Assembly: GCA_009691195.1 (NCBI GenBank)
Contig: SHVA01000026.1
Location: forward strand, 1-33,008
Source: Solirubrobacterales bacterium
GTDB taxonomy: Bacteria > Actinomycetota > Thermoleophilia > Solirubrobacterales > 70-9
Reading direction: 5' to 3'
Length of the DNA stretch: 33,008 nt
Shown here piece by piece: positions 22,110-29,510 of the stretch. Position 1 is the first letter of the stretch. Every line of letters starts with the position of its first letter. The translations under genes and the position numbers were made by a program. Below the pieces are notes generated by a model. That model had not been told where the DNA came from and made no database searches. It saw nothing but the letters and a program-made list of their open reading frames with translations.

Positions 22110-22570
22110 GCGGACGACGCGGTCGCCGTGACGATCCAGGTGGAGGCCGGGGCGATAACTCCGTCGCGCCCCGCGAACTCCTCCAGCGCCTCGCGCAGCG
22201 CGCCGGCAATCTCGGGGCGGATCTTCTCCGCCTCGTCGCCCGCCAGGCGGGTCACCTCGCCGGCCGGCCCGAGCGCCATCGCGAACTCGACCGCCTCGTC
22301 GAGGTCATCGCCGATCTGAATCGGGATCTCGCAGCGACGCAGGCTGATGTCCTCGAAGCCGGCGCCGGCGAGAATGCCGCTGGTGGTGTCGGCGTTGGCC
22401 ATCGAGAACGGCCCGGGGCCGCAGGTGGGCTCATCGGGTTCCTCGGGCTCCTCCACGAAGACTTCGACGACGGTCTCGGCACGGTGCATCCAACTGCGTC
22501 ACCTGTACGTCGGCGACCTCGAAGCTGGCGTTCGAGACCCCCGCCTCCTCGTTGCCGACGCAACCGCTCC
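22106..22570 (-). pseudogene. Decayed SAM-dependent methyltransferase
   Basis: The C-terminal half is intact in frame: GPGPFSMANADTTSGILAGAG then FEDISLRRCEIPIQIGDDLDEAVEF and a closing STWIVTATA, as in class I methyltransferases of the UbiE/ubiquinone-like group. Upstream in another frame lies SNASFEVADVQVTQLDAP, the acidic-loop segment that should be followed by a FDAAFSRFG-like strand; that part is missing. Everything before (SAM-binding glycine motif) is absent. So the gene has lost its N-terminus and an internal piece. The remaining frame (ATG 22489) overlaps the GH9 start by GTGA. Confidence 0.68.
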
Positions 22571-22623
22571 GGACGCCGACACTGTCTTCTCCATGCCTCA
22601 AAGGGTAAGGCCGAAACGTAAAG

Positions 22624-22655
22624 CCGCCCGCCCGGAGCAGCGCCCGGGCGGGCGG
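22624..22655 (-). terminator. Intrinsic terminator of the small lipoprotein gene
   Basis: A perfect 12-bp stem pairs 22624-22635 with 22644-22655 around an 8-base loop; on the minus strand it is followed by CTTTACGTTTC. It starts 10 bases past the lipoprotein stop. Confidence 0.78.
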
Positions 22656-22665
22656 AGCGCAGCGC

Positions 22666-22941
22666 CTACTCAGCCGGCTGGGGCCGGCACTTGTTGCCGG
22701 GCGCGGAGCGGACCTCGCCCTGCGGACACGGGGCCAACACGCCTGTGGTCGTGTTGGTCGTGTTCGTGGGCGTAGTCGGTGCGGTCGGCGTCACGGGCAC
22801 GTCCTGGGTCTTGACGTCGGTCTGAACCTCTGTCTGAATCTCGGTGGTCGTCTTCTCGTCGTCGCTTCCGCAGGCGGCGACGCCGACGCTCAGCGCCAGG
22901 ACGGCGACCAACAGGAGGAGGGTTGCGCGCACATGACGCAT
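22666..22941 (-). CDS. Small Thr-rich lipoprotein
   Basis: A 91-residue exported protein: signal peptide to SVGVAAC (lipobox with Cys24), then GSDDEKTTTEIQTEVQTDV, a Thr/Pro-rich spacer that may be glycosylated, and a short C-terminal end with two Cys (PCPQGEVRSAPGNKCRPQ) likely disulfide-linked. Start ATG 22941 has AAAGGA about five bases upstream. Flanked by a clear terminator. No named family recognised; similar Thr-rich lipoproteins are common in Thermoleophilia as far as I recall. Confidence 0.8.
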   Translation of the reverse strand: MRHVRATLLLLVAVLALSVGVAACGSDDEKTTTEIQTEVQTDVKTQDVPVTPTAPTTPTNTTNTTTGVLAPCPQGEVRSAPGNKCRPQPAE

Positions 22942-23017
22942 CAGGTCCTTTCGTAGGGCTGAACGGGGCGGCGCCTTGGGCGCTGCTCGGCTGCGAGCCT
23001 ATATGCCGCTCACCCCG

Positions 23018-23458
23018 TTAGGCGCCGTTTCGGCGCGGCGAGGCGAACGCCGCCGGCGAGGCGAGCGCCGCGTGTGCCAGGCACAGCGGTGAGTAGAGCG
23101 CGCGGTCGAGCTCCCTGAACCTCTCGGTCGTCGTTCCCGGGGCTATCAGCTTCGTTTGCCCGGCCATCCCCAGCCCCCCTCGCGTCGCGAGCGTCGCCAC
23201 AACCCCGGCCGCCCCGAGCCGGCTCAGGCCCGGCCGGCTGCGCGGCCGGCCGGCGACGAACGCGGCCGCGGCACCAAGCGCAGCCGCGACCGCTAGGCAC
23301 GAGGCGGCCGACGGGGAGCGCCCGTCGGAGCGGCCGCTGACCGAGCCGCCGTCGCCCCCGGCCGGCCACCGGGTCCCGGTGGCCCAGAGGACGTGCAGCC
23401 CAGCGATCCCCAACAGGCCCGTGGCCGCAACCCGGGTCGGGAGGCCGGTCGCCCTCAC
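23018..23458 (-). CDS. DUF3995-like membrane protein
   Basis: A 146-residue integral membrane protein with about four helices. The opening helix carries GLLGIAGLHVLWATGTRWP, the DUF3995 signature (helix, His, W-x-x-G-x-x-WP), and the last helix is followed by a short basic tail. A conserved-looking FRELDRALYSPLC segment precedes the final helix. Function unknown. GTG 23458 starts only three bases after the stop of the 58-residue basic protein, so both are one operon. Confidence 0.78.
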   Translation of the reverse strand: MRATGLPTRVAATGLLGIAGLHVLWATGTRWPAGGDGGSVSGRSDGRSPSAASCLAVAAALGAAAAFVAGRPRSRPGLSRLGAAGVVATLATRGGLGMAGQTKLIAPGTTTERFRELDRALYSPLCLAHAALASPAAFASPRRNGA

Positions 23459-23461
23459 GCT

Positions 23462-23638
23462 CTATCTCCCGCGCTTCTTGGTCTTGCGCGGTTGGGGCGG
23501 GTACTTCGCCCGCTCGGCGGGCGTCATCTTCCTGATCTTGAGGCTGCCGTCGGCGACCTGCTGCTTGACCGCCTCGAGCTTCTCCTCGCGCCGTTTCTGT
23601 TGCCTTTTTGCCGTCTCGCTGTCGGGCTTGCGTGCCAT
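23462..23638 (-). CDS. 58-residue basic protein ahead of the DUF3995 gene
   Basis: An ORF of 58 residues starting MARKPDSETAKRQQKRREEK, then LEAVKQQVADGSLKIRKM and TPAERAKYPPQPRKTKKRGR. Very basic and helical, with a Lys/Arg tail, so it may bind nucleic acid or acidic membranes. ATG 23638 is preceded 8 bases upstream by TACGGT (23647-23652), and there is no ribosome site, so a leaderless transcript is likely. Three bases separate its stop from the DUF3995 start. Codon usage is consistent with a real gene; family not recognised. Confidence 0.68.
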   Translation of the reverse strand: MARKPDSETAKRQQKRREEKLEAVKQQVADGSLKIRKMTPAERAKYPPQPRKTKKRGR

Positions 23639-23687
23639 TGCAAGCGACCGTACAAACTCGGTCGGCCGGATGCCGCCACCCCCCTGG

Positions 23688-24467
23688 CTAGGCGGAGGCT
23701 TCGAGCGGCAGCATCCTCGGCCGCTTGGCCGCGCGGCCGTCGCCTGAGGACCGTCCCGTCAGGCGCCTGCCCACCCACGGCAGCATGAAAGCGCCGACCC
23801 AGTGCAGCTCGGTCCAGATCCGCTCCGGCGCTGAGAGTGGAGGCAGCGCGGGGAGCGGCGCCGCCCAACTGCCGTCGCTGCCCGGCAGCGAGAGGACCTC
23901 GGCCGCCCCCGCCGCGATTCGCGCATGGCCCGCCGCGTTGGGATGGAGCCGGTCCGGGCACCACAGGCGCGGATCCGAGGAAGGGTGGGCTGCCTCAAAG
24001 TCGAGAAGGGTCGCGCCGGTGCGCCCAGCCACCGCCCGCAGCCCGGCGTTGAAGCGCGCCATCCGCGCGCGGACCAGCCGTGCCATCGGGGCGAACGATG
24101 AGAGGTCGGGATAGGTGATGGTCAGGACGGTTGCGCCCTGGTCGCGCAGGCGCGATTGCATCAGCTCCATCTCAGCGAGCACCGCCTCCAGCTCGAAGCT
24201 GGGCCGGATCGCGTCGTTGAGCCCGCCGATGACGCTGGCCAGGTCGGGCTTCAGCGCCAGCGCCGGCTCGAGCTGCTCCTCGCGGATCGGGGCGATCAGG
24301 CGACCCCGGATCGCCAGGTTGGCGTAGAGCAGGGCAGGGTTGGCCTTCGTGAGCTCCTCCGCGAAGCGGTCGGCCCAGCCGCGGTCGCGCCCGTCGGCGT
24401 AGGGGTCGTCCCCCACGCCCTCGGTGGTGCTGTCGCCGATGGCGACGAACCGTGTGAACGAGCTCAT
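23688..24467 (-). CDS. SGNH/GDSL-type esterase
   Basis: A 259-residue SGNH hydrolase without signal peptide. Block I AIGDSTTEG with nucleophile Ser13, block II Gly55 in NLAIRG, block III GGLND with Asn84, and block V DRLHPNAAGH with Asp172 and His175 are all present. Such enzymes hydrolyse small esters or remove acyl groups from lipids and sugars. Residues after about 195 form an extra Pro/Arg-rich C-terminal stretch (LHWVGAFMLPWVGRRL), possibly membrane-associating. ATG 24467 follows the VOC gene by 63 bases on the same strand. Confidence 0.9.
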   Translation of the reverse strand: MSSFTRFVAIGDSTTEGVGDDPYADGRDRGWADRFAEELTKANPALLYANLAIRGRLIAPIREEQLEPALALKPDLASVIGGLNDAIRPSFELEAVLAEMELMQSRLRDQGATVLTITYPDLSSFAPMARLVRARMARFNAGLRAVAGRTGATLLDFEAAHPSSDPRLWCPDRLHPNAAGHARIAAGAAEVLSLPGSDGSWAAPLPALPPLSAPERIWTELHWVGAFMLPWVGRRLTGRSSGDGRAAKRPRMLPLEASA

Positions 24468-24530
24468 GGCGCCAGCAGTATGGCCGCAAGCGCGGCGAGG
24501 ACGAGCGCGGCGGCGAGCGCCGGCGGGCGC

Positions 24531-24872
24531 TCACTGCGGCTCGAGCGCCAGCCCGAAGGGACTGCCCTCGGAGTCTTTGCAGATCGCGAAGCGCTCCCCC
24601 GGATGGACGACGCTTCCTCCGAGCTCCTCGACCCGGGCCAGGGCCTCCGCCACGTCGGCGACCACGAAGTAGGGGAGCGAGAACGAGTCTCCCGGGCCGC
24701 GGCCGCGTTCGTGGACCCCCACGGCCGTTGTCGACGTGCGCGTCTGCCAGCCCTCTCCCTCATCACCCGAGCGGGGCTGCAGCTCGGCGCCGAGCAGGCC
24801 GCGCCAAAAGGCGCGGGCCCTTTCGAGGTCGTCGGCCGGGAACTCGACCAGTGAGAGCCGGGGGTCGGGCAC
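24531..24872 (-). CDS. VOC-family (glyoxalase/bleomycin-resistance fold) protein
   Basis: A 113-residue single VOC module: LSLVEFPADDLERARAFWRGLLG opens the first beta-alpha-beta-beta-beta unit and FVVADVAEALARVEELGGSV the second; it ends ICKDSEGSPFGLALEPQ. Such proteins bind a metal and act on or sequester small molecules; substrate unknown. GTG 24872 is preceded by TATCGT seven bases upstream, so leaderless translation is likely. Between its stop and the SGNH gene lie only 63 bases, so the two may form an operon. Confidence 0.87.
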   Translation of the reverse strand: MPDPRLSLVEFPADDLERARAFWRGLLGAELQPRSGDEGEGWQTRTSTTAVGVHERGRGPGDSFSLPYFVVADVAEALARVEELGGSVVHPGERFAICKDSEGSPFGLALEPQ

Positions 24873-24879
24873 GGCCGGG

Positions 24880-24885
24880 ACGATA
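24880..24885 (-). promoter_or_regulatory. Putative -10 box for leaderless VOC mRNA
   Basis: On the minus strand TATCGT (four of six matches to TATAAT) ends 7 bases before GTG 24872 and no ribosome site intervenes. Confidence 0.42.
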
Positions 24886-24903
24886 GGGCCTCAGTCCCGC
24901 CGG

Positions 24904-25317
24904 TCAGATCGGCGAGGGCGAGAGGAAGAAGAACCAGAACTCGAACAGCAACACGACCAGGACCACCATCACGACCATGATCCGGTCGAGGGCGCTGATG
25001 CTCACCTCCTGGTCGGGGTATTTGACGCGCTCGCCCCGCATGCTGCGCAGCCAGGGCGAGTGCGCCCGCACGGTCGGGGTCCGCCCGGTCATCTCGTCGT
25101 AGATCGCGCCCAGCCTGGCCAGCAACATCGCCAAGCCGACGCTGATCGCGATCAGGACCACGATCACCAGCACGACCGCACCCATCGTCGGGTTCCCGAA
25201 GCCCTGGGCGCGGGAGCCGACCCAGACGGCCAGCAGCGGCCCGCCGGTCCAGATGTTGACCGCGGTCAGCGCCATCGCGATCGTGAGGCCGAGTCGCTTG
25301 AGGTCGAGAACGCTCAC
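24904..25317 (-). CDS. Integral membrane protein of unknown function
   Basis: A protein of about 137 residues with three to four hydrophobic helices: near 7-30 (LGLTIAMALTAVNIWTGG), 45-70 (VVLVIVVLIAISVGLAMLLA) and 110-135 (IMVVMVVLVVLLFEFWFFFL). The loop before the last helix is Arg-rich (SPWLRSMRGERVKYPDQEV), probably cytosolic. GTG 25317 is chosen because the longer frame upstream (to 25428) has no hydrophobic or family-like features. No family recognised. The 140-bp gap to the lipase holds TACGCT at 25407-25412, a possible -10 of the lipase. Confidence 0.65.
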   Translation of the reverse strand: MSVLDLKRLGLTIAMALTAVNIWTGGPLLAVWVGSRAQGFGNPTMGAVVLVIVVLIAISVGLAMLLARLGAIYDEMTGRTPTVRAHSPWLRSMRGERVKYPDQEVSISALDRIMVVMVVLVVLLFEFWFFFLSPSPI

Positions 25318-25457
25318 CCCCCCATCATCTACTCGCAAGTGAGTCTCTTCAAGCCCGCCGGCGGGAACCGCGCAACATCGTGCGGGCGCAGGGGTTCTAC
25401 AGTTAATACGCTTCACAGGGGGCTCCACACGGGGGACTCACGAACGAGGACAGAGAC

Positions 25458-26678
25458 TTGCCCAGTCAGGCTGCCGCAATGACGCTTCGCTTCCGCACCG
25501 CCGTCGCCATCACCATCGCCGCGCTGGGGCTCGTCGCCCTCGCGCAGGCGGGTGGAGCCGAGGCCAAGGTGCGCAAGGGCCCGGGCAAGCTCGCCTTCTA
25601 CAAGCCGCCCCAGAAGCTTCCCAAGCACCACGGCAAGCTGATCTGGGCGCGCAACGCCAAGGGCGTGGTGCCGCTCGCCGAAGCCGCCTCGACCAAGCTG
25701 GTCCTTTACAGCTCGATCACGCCGCAGGGCAAGCGCACCGCCGTCTCCGGATCGGTCAGCGTCCCCGAGGGTAAGGCGCCCAAGGGCGGCTGGCCCGTGA
25801 TCAGCTACGGCCACGGGACCACCGGGATCGCCGACGTCTGCGCCCCCTCGCGCAACACCGAAGGCGGCCCCGCTCAGGGTTACATCGACTACATCGACCC
25901 CCAGCTCAACGACTGGCTCGACGCCGGCTACGCGGTGGTCCGCAGCGACTACCAGGGCCTCGGGACCCCGGGCACCCATCCCTTCCTGGTCGGCAAGGCC
26001 GAGGGCCGCAGCATGCTCGACATCGTCCGCGCCGCACACCAGCTCAACCCCGGCATCGGTAAGCGCTTCCTGCTCGCCGGCCATTCCCAGGGCGGCCAGT
26101 CTGCGCTGTTCGCTGCGAGCCTCGCCAAGACCTGGGTCCCGGACCTGAAGCTGCGCGGGACGGTCTCATACGCGCCCGGGTCGCATCTGCTGCTGCAGGC
26201 CCAGGCGCTTCCCGGGTTTGTCATCCCGAGCTCGCTCAGCGCGCTCGCGACGCTGGTGGTCAAGGGGGCCGCGACCACCTCAAAGCAGATCAAGCCGGCC
26301 GAGCTGCTGTCAGATCCGCCACTTCTCTTCTTCCCACAGGTGGACAAGACCTGCCTGCCCCAGCTCGGAGCGGCGGACAAGCTCGGCGGGATCGCTCCCT
26401 CGACGCTGCTGCGCAACGGTGCTGACACAACGGCCCTCTACTCGGCTCTCGATGCGATGAACCCCGCGGTGGAGACGGCACCGCCGATCTTCCTCGCCCA
26501 GGGAGACGCCGACACCACGGCCTACCCGGCGCTGACCGACGCCCTCAACGTTGAGCTCCTCGGCCTCGGGGACGACGTCACCTACACGGTCTACCCGGGC
26601 ATCGACCACGGCGGCGTCGTCAGCGCGGCCGGGGACGACGCCCTGGCGTTCTTCCAAGAGCGCCTGCCCGCGGGCTGA
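25458..26678 (+). CDS. Secreted lipase/esterase (LIP-type alpha/beta hydrolase)
   Basis: A 406-residue exported hydrolase resembling the secretory lipase (LIP) family of fungi and actinobacteria. Signal peptide about 9-36 (FRTAVAITIAALGLVALAQAGGAEA). The early YSSITPQGKRTAVSGSVSVP and PVISYGHGTTG (oxyanion) precede VVRSDYQGLGTPG and the elbow AGHSQGG with Ser210; the acid is in AQGDADTT (Asp350 or 352) and the base is His384 in GIDHGG. Hydrolyses acyl esters outside the cell. TTG 25458 has GAGGA seven bases upstream and is preferred; ATG 25479 would still give a full signal peptide. Possible promoter TACGCT at 25407. Confidence 0.87.
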   Translation: MPSQAAAMTLRFRTAVAITIAALGLVALAQAGGAEAKVRKGPGKLAFYKPPQKLPKHHGKLIWARNAKGVVPLAEAASTKLVLYSSITPQGKRTAVSGSVSVPEGKAPKGGWPVISYGHGTTGIADVCAPSRNTEGGPAQGYIDYIDPQLNDWLDAGYAVVRSDYQGLGTPGTHPFLVGKAEGRSMLDIVRAAHQLNPGIGKRFLLAGHSQGGQSALFAASLAKTWVPDLKLRGTVSYAPGSHLLLQAQALPGFVIPSSLSALATLVVKGAATTSKQIKPAELLSDPPLLFFPQVDKTCLPQLGAADKLGGIAPSTLLRNGADTTALYSALDAMNPAVETAPPIFLAQGDADTTAYPALTDALNVELLGLGDDVTYTVYPGIDHGGVVSAAGDDALAFFQERLPAG

Positions 26679-26730
26679 CTCGCACAGCGCACAGCGCCCG
26701 GCGCCGCGGCCGTTGCGCCGCCCGGGGCAC

Positions 26731-26736
26731 TAGCTT
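26731..26736 (+). promoter_or_regulatory. Putative -10 box for leaderless GIY-YIG mRNA
   Basis: TAGCTT ends 7 bases before GTG 26744 with no ribosome site between. It also argues for GTG 26744 over the in-frame TTG at 26735. Confidence 0.38.
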
Positions 26737-26743
26737 GGCGCTC

Positions 26744-27010
26744 GTGAGCGAGCGCATCGCCTACGTCTACCTTCTGCGCTGCGGCGACGCCAGCCTCTAC
26801 TGCGGCTGGACCTTCGACCTCGAGCGCCGGCTCGAAGCACACCGGTCGGGCCGCGGCGCCCGCTACACGCGCAGCCGGCCACCGCTGGAGCTGGTGGCCG
26901 TGATCGAGCTCCCCGACCCGGCCAGCGCACGGCGGGAGGAGGCGCGAATCAAGCGCCTGACGAGGAGCGAAAAGCTCGAACTGATCGCCGGGAACCCGGC
27001 GCCCGGCTAG
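26744..27010 (+). CDS. GIY-YIG nuclease-domain protein (YhbQ/UPF0213-like)
   Basis: An 88-residue single-domain protein of the GIY-YIG superfamily: YVYLLRCGDASLYCGWT (here Y-V-Y ... Y-C-G), then DLERRLEAHRSGRGARYTRSRPP with the helix Arg, LVAVIELPD, and a Glu in the EEARIKRL helix. In solo bacterial members this matches the YhbQ/UPF0213 type, thought to act on DNA but with little known role. Stop TAG overlaps the convergent dodecin stop in CTAG (27007-27010). Confidence 0.88.
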   Translation: MSERIAYVYLLRCGDASLYCGWTFDLERRLEAHRSGRGARYTRSRPPLELVAVIELPDPASARREEARIKRLTRSEKLELIAGNPAPG

Positions 27011-27219
27011 CCCTTCTCGTACTTGAACGAGACGCCGAGGCGAATCCGGAACCCGGAGATCTTGCCGTCCTCGATCGTCACGTCCTGGCGGATGACCTCC
27101 GCGACGCGCAGGTCGCGCACGGACTCACCGACCGCCGCGACGGCGCTCTTGGTGGCCTGCTCCCATGAGTCGGAACTGACGCCGACGACCTCGGTTACTC
27201 GATAGACGCTGTCTGCCAT
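27007..27219 (-). CDS. Dodecin flavin-binding protein
   Basis: A 70-residue dodecin: SVYRVTEVVGVSSDSWEQAT, then AVAAVGESVRDLRVAEV and FRIRLGVSFKYE at the end. Dodecins assemble as 12-mers that store riboflavin, FMN or coenzyme A in actinobacteria and protect against flavin photochemistry. Start ATG 27219 is after an excellent ribosome site (AAGGAGGAG). Monocistronic. Confidence 0.95.
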   Translation of the reverse strand: MADSVYRVTEVVGVSSDSWEQATKSAVAAVGESVRDLRVAEVIRQDVTIEDGKISGFRIRLGVSFKYEKG

Positions 27220-27298
27220 CTCTCTCCTCCTTGGGTCGGAACTGGTCCGCCTACCCTCGCATGAGGACGGCGGTTCGACAAGGCGGGTGTGGGAGGCT

Positions 27299-27799
27299 CT
27301 ACTTCTTCGAGCCGTTGGAGTGCGCCCGCTGGGCGCTGATGACGGCGTCGAGGATGTCCTTGCGGGCGCCGAACTTGCGCTCGTAGGCGCGCACCCTCTT
27401 GACCGTCAGCAGGTCGGCGGTCTCGAGCTCGGCGATTATCTGATCAACGTCGAGCCCGTCGTATCCGGGAAACGGCTCCTTGCCCTGGAGCCAGCGAAGC
27501 TTGTCGAAGACGACCGTGCGCTCCTGGTGGCTGCGCTCGTAGCTCTCGATCGCGGAGAGCTCGACCTGCGAATGCTCGGAGAGGGAGGCGACGAGGCGCC
27601 TGGTGTCACGCCCGTCGTAGCCGGGGATCGGCTCCGAGGCACCCGCCGGGCTTCCGCCCTTCCCGCTCACGCCCTGTTGGGAAGGGGTGACGCCGGTGGC
27701 ATCGGCGAGACGGGGGGCATCGGTGACGCCGGCGGCACCACTGGCGCCGGGTGCTCGTTGTGGAGATCCACCGTCATATTTGACGACTCTACCAGTCAT
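27299..27799 (-). CDS. Protein with two tandem PGYD helical repeats
   Basis: A 166-residue protein with a Gly/Ala/Pro-rich first 55 residues and then two copies of a unit of about 50: PIPGYDGRDTRRLVASLSEH with IESYERSHQERTVVFDKL, and PFPGYDGLDVDQIIAELETA with VRAYERKFGARKDIL. Each copy has the pattern P-x-PGYDG-x-D, a helix, then YER/K-x5-R. I believe this is a short domain common in Thermoleophilia and recently named as a DUF, but I am unsure of the number. Function unknown; no signal peptide. Its ATG is two bases from the divergent regulator's ATG. Confidence 0.7.
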   Translation of the reverse strand: MTGRVVKYDGGSPQRAPGASGAAGVTDAPRLADATGVTPSQQGVSGKGGSPAGASEPIPGYDGRDTRRLVASLSEHSQVELSAIESYERSHQERTVVFDKLRWLQGKEPFPGYDGLDVDQIIAELETADLLTVKRVRAYERKFGARKDILDAVISAQRAHSNGSKK

Positions 27800-27807
27800 T
27801 CATGAAT
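27798..27807. promoter_or_regulatory. Palindrome across two divergent start codons (candidate operator)
   Basis: ATTCATGAAT is a perfect 10-bp palindrome spanning ATG 27799 (minus) and ATG 27802 (plus). The flanks (27770-27840) are AT-rich for this genome. It is placed where the winged-helix protein could act on both genes. Confidence 0.42.
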
Positions 27808-28119
27808 AGCAATTCAACTATTTCGGAGCCCCGCTCGGGGCCTGCCCCCCGCTGGGACTTCCTCACCAATCACGCCCACGTGCTCGTCTGCGTCGCTCGT
27901 GACCCCGGGATCCGCATGCGCGACATCGCCGCCGCGGTGGGCATCACCGAGCGGGCGGCCCATCGCATCGTCTCGGAGCTGGTTGGCGAGGGCTACGTCC
28001 TGCGCGAGCGCCAGGGGCGGCGCAATCGCTACGAGGTCCGGGCTGAGCTGCCCCTGCGCCATCCCCTCGCCCAGGAGCGCGAGGTCGGCGACCTGCTCAC
28101 GCTGCTGATCGTTGAATAG
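27802..28119 (+). CDS. Winged-helix transcriptional regulator (MarR/ArsR-like fold)
   Basis: A 105-residue protein with a winged helix-turn-helix: WDFLTNHAHVLVCVARDPGI opens it, MRDIAAAVGITERAAHRIVSELV is the helix-turn-helix, and GYVLRERQGRRNRYEVRAELPLRHPL the wing. It lacks Cys clusters, so it is not a metal sensor of known type. Short members of this group are often local repressors. The divergent PGYD-repeat gene starts two bases away, with a palindrome across both starts, so cross- and autoregulation is likely. Confidence 0.82.
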   Translation: MNSNSTISEPRSGPAPRWDFLTNHAHVLVCVARDPGIRMRDIAAAVGITERAAHRIVSELVGEGYVLRERQGRRNRYEVRAELPLRHPLAQEREVGDLLTLLIVE

Positions 28120-28125
28120 GTCTCG

Positions 28126-29442
28126 TCAGCCGCTGGCCAGGGCTTCAGCGGCGGCCGCGCGGCCCGTCCGGACCGCCCCCTCCATGTAGCCGGCGACCCA
28201 CTGGTCGGAGCCACAGACGTAGAAGGGCGGCTCGTGGGTGCCGTGCAGCGGCCCGACCGCGATCACGTCGCCAGGCCGCCAGGAGGTGATGTAGCCGAGC
28301 GTCCAGGGGTCCGCCCCCCAGTAGCGAACGAAGAAGGCCTCGGGGTTGCGGGCGCCCTCGCCGAAGAGGCCGACCAGCTCCGCCGTCAGCTCCTCCTGGA
28401 GCAGGTGCGCGGGGGTGGCGAGCAGCGGCGCCAGCCGCTCAGGCGGCACCAGGTTCGAGAGGATCCCCTCGACCTGGGGCCAGATCCCGCCCATGACCCC
28501 TGTCTCGGAGTAGCCGGTGCCGTTCTGTCCCTGCGCCTCCCAGAACGAGGATCCGTAGGCGAAGACGGCCTTGGCCGCGGTCGCGCTGCGTTGGCGGTGC
28601 AATGAGCCCAGACGGGCCTCCGAGACCCCCTCGACCTGAACGCGTCGCAGCGGTCCGACCGGTAGGGCGCAGACGACGGCGGCCCCCTTGAACGCCTCCC
28701 CCTTGGAGCCCGTGACCACGCAGCCGTCCACGCTGACGCGGATGCGCCCGACCGGCGTCGCGTAGTGGATTCGGGCGCCCAGCTCGTCGGCCATGCGCAG
28801 GGCGACGCTCGCCGATCCCTCGGCGACCTGCTCGCACTCCCAGTTCTCGTACGCGTAGAAGCCCGTGCCTCCCGCCGCCGCCTCCTTGCGGAGGTCCGAG
28901 AGCAGGGAGGTGCGCTCGACCGACTCGCAGGACAGCGCCAGCGAGAAGATATCCCTGGCGCGAACGGCATTGCGAGTGGCGCCCTGGTCGCGCATCCAGG
29001 CGCCGACGGAGAGCCGGTCCAGCTGCTCGGCGTCCGGATGGGACCAGGGGTCGTTGGGGTCGATCGTGCCGACCAGGCGGCCGAACTCCTTGTCGACCGC
29101 GGCGTAGCTGGCGCGGTCCTCGTCACTCATCCAGGGGTAACCGTCCCCGACGAAGCGGCCCTCAGCGAGCATGTAGGTCTCCTCACCCGGCGCCTCTGGG
29201 AAGGAGGGCTCGAGTGTGAGGCCGAGCTCCTCGACAAGTCCCCGGTAGGCGCTGTGGAACGGCCCGGTGAGCTCGCCGCCGAGCTGCAGCAGCCGTCCGT
29301 CGGGCAGTTGAGTCTGCTCGACCCGGCCGCCTGGGCGCTCCCGCGCCTCCAGCACCACCACGTCCGCGCCCCCCGCCGCCAGGTCGCGCGCGGCGGAGAG
29401 GCCGGCAAGCCCCGCCCCAACGACCACCACGTCATACGCCAT
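28126..29442 (-). CDS. Flavin-containing amine oxidase
   Basis: A 438-residue FAD enzyme of the monoamine-oxidase family. The dinucleotide fold is VVVVGAGLAGLSAARDL, with VVVLEARERPGGRV next (FAD ribose Glu and GGR). Substrate-domain segments follow, and the C-terminus has WGADPWTLGYIT then PFYVCGSDQWVAGYMEGAVRTGRAAA, which matches the conserved end that holds FAD. The Cys of covalent FAD attachment seen in mammalian MAO is not evident (FYVCGSDQ holds a Cys in a similar place but a different context). Good ribosome site (GGAGGAG, 7 bases). Stands 68 bases downstream of the deacetylase on the same strand; an amine substrate is assumed only. Confidence 0.88.
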   Translation of the reverse strand: MAYDVVVVGAGLAGLSAARDLAAGGADVVVLEARERPGGRVEQTQLPDGRLLQLGGELTGPFHSAYRGLVEELGLTLEPSFPEAPGEETYMLAEGRFVGDGYPWMSDEDRASYAAVDKEFGRLVGTIDPNDPWSHPDAEQLDRLSVGAWMRDQGATRNAVRARDIFSLALSCESVERTSLLSDLRKEAAAGGTGFYAYENWECEQVAEGSASVALRMADELGARIHYATPVGRIRVSVDGCVVTGSKGEAFKGAAVVCALPVGPLRRVQVEGVSEARLGSLHRQRSATAAKAVFAYGSSFWEAQGQNGTGYSETGVMGGIWPQVEGILSNLVPPERLAPLLATPAHLLQEELTAELVGLFGEGARNPEAFFVRYWGADPWTLGYITSWRPGDVIAVGPLHGTHEPPFYVCGSDQWVAGYMEGAVRTGRAAAAEALASG

Positions 29443-29510
29443 CCGCCCGCTCCTCCAAGCCGAATTCGGCCTTCGCTCGGTGTCCGAGTAACCGCTTGGC
29501 GGGGATTCTT

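Noticed and set aside
20278..22209. 643-codon minus-strand frame overlapping the GH9 gene
   Set aside because: Arg/Pro/Gly-rich shadow in another frame of the same strand; the GH9 frame has signal peptide and catalytic motifs.
24464..24536. Tiny hydrophobic ORF (ALAAALVLAALAAILLAP) ending in the SGNH start codon (ATGA)
   Set aside because: No plausible start codon or ribosome site in that frame; the hydrophobicity may come from GC-rich Ala/Leu codons.
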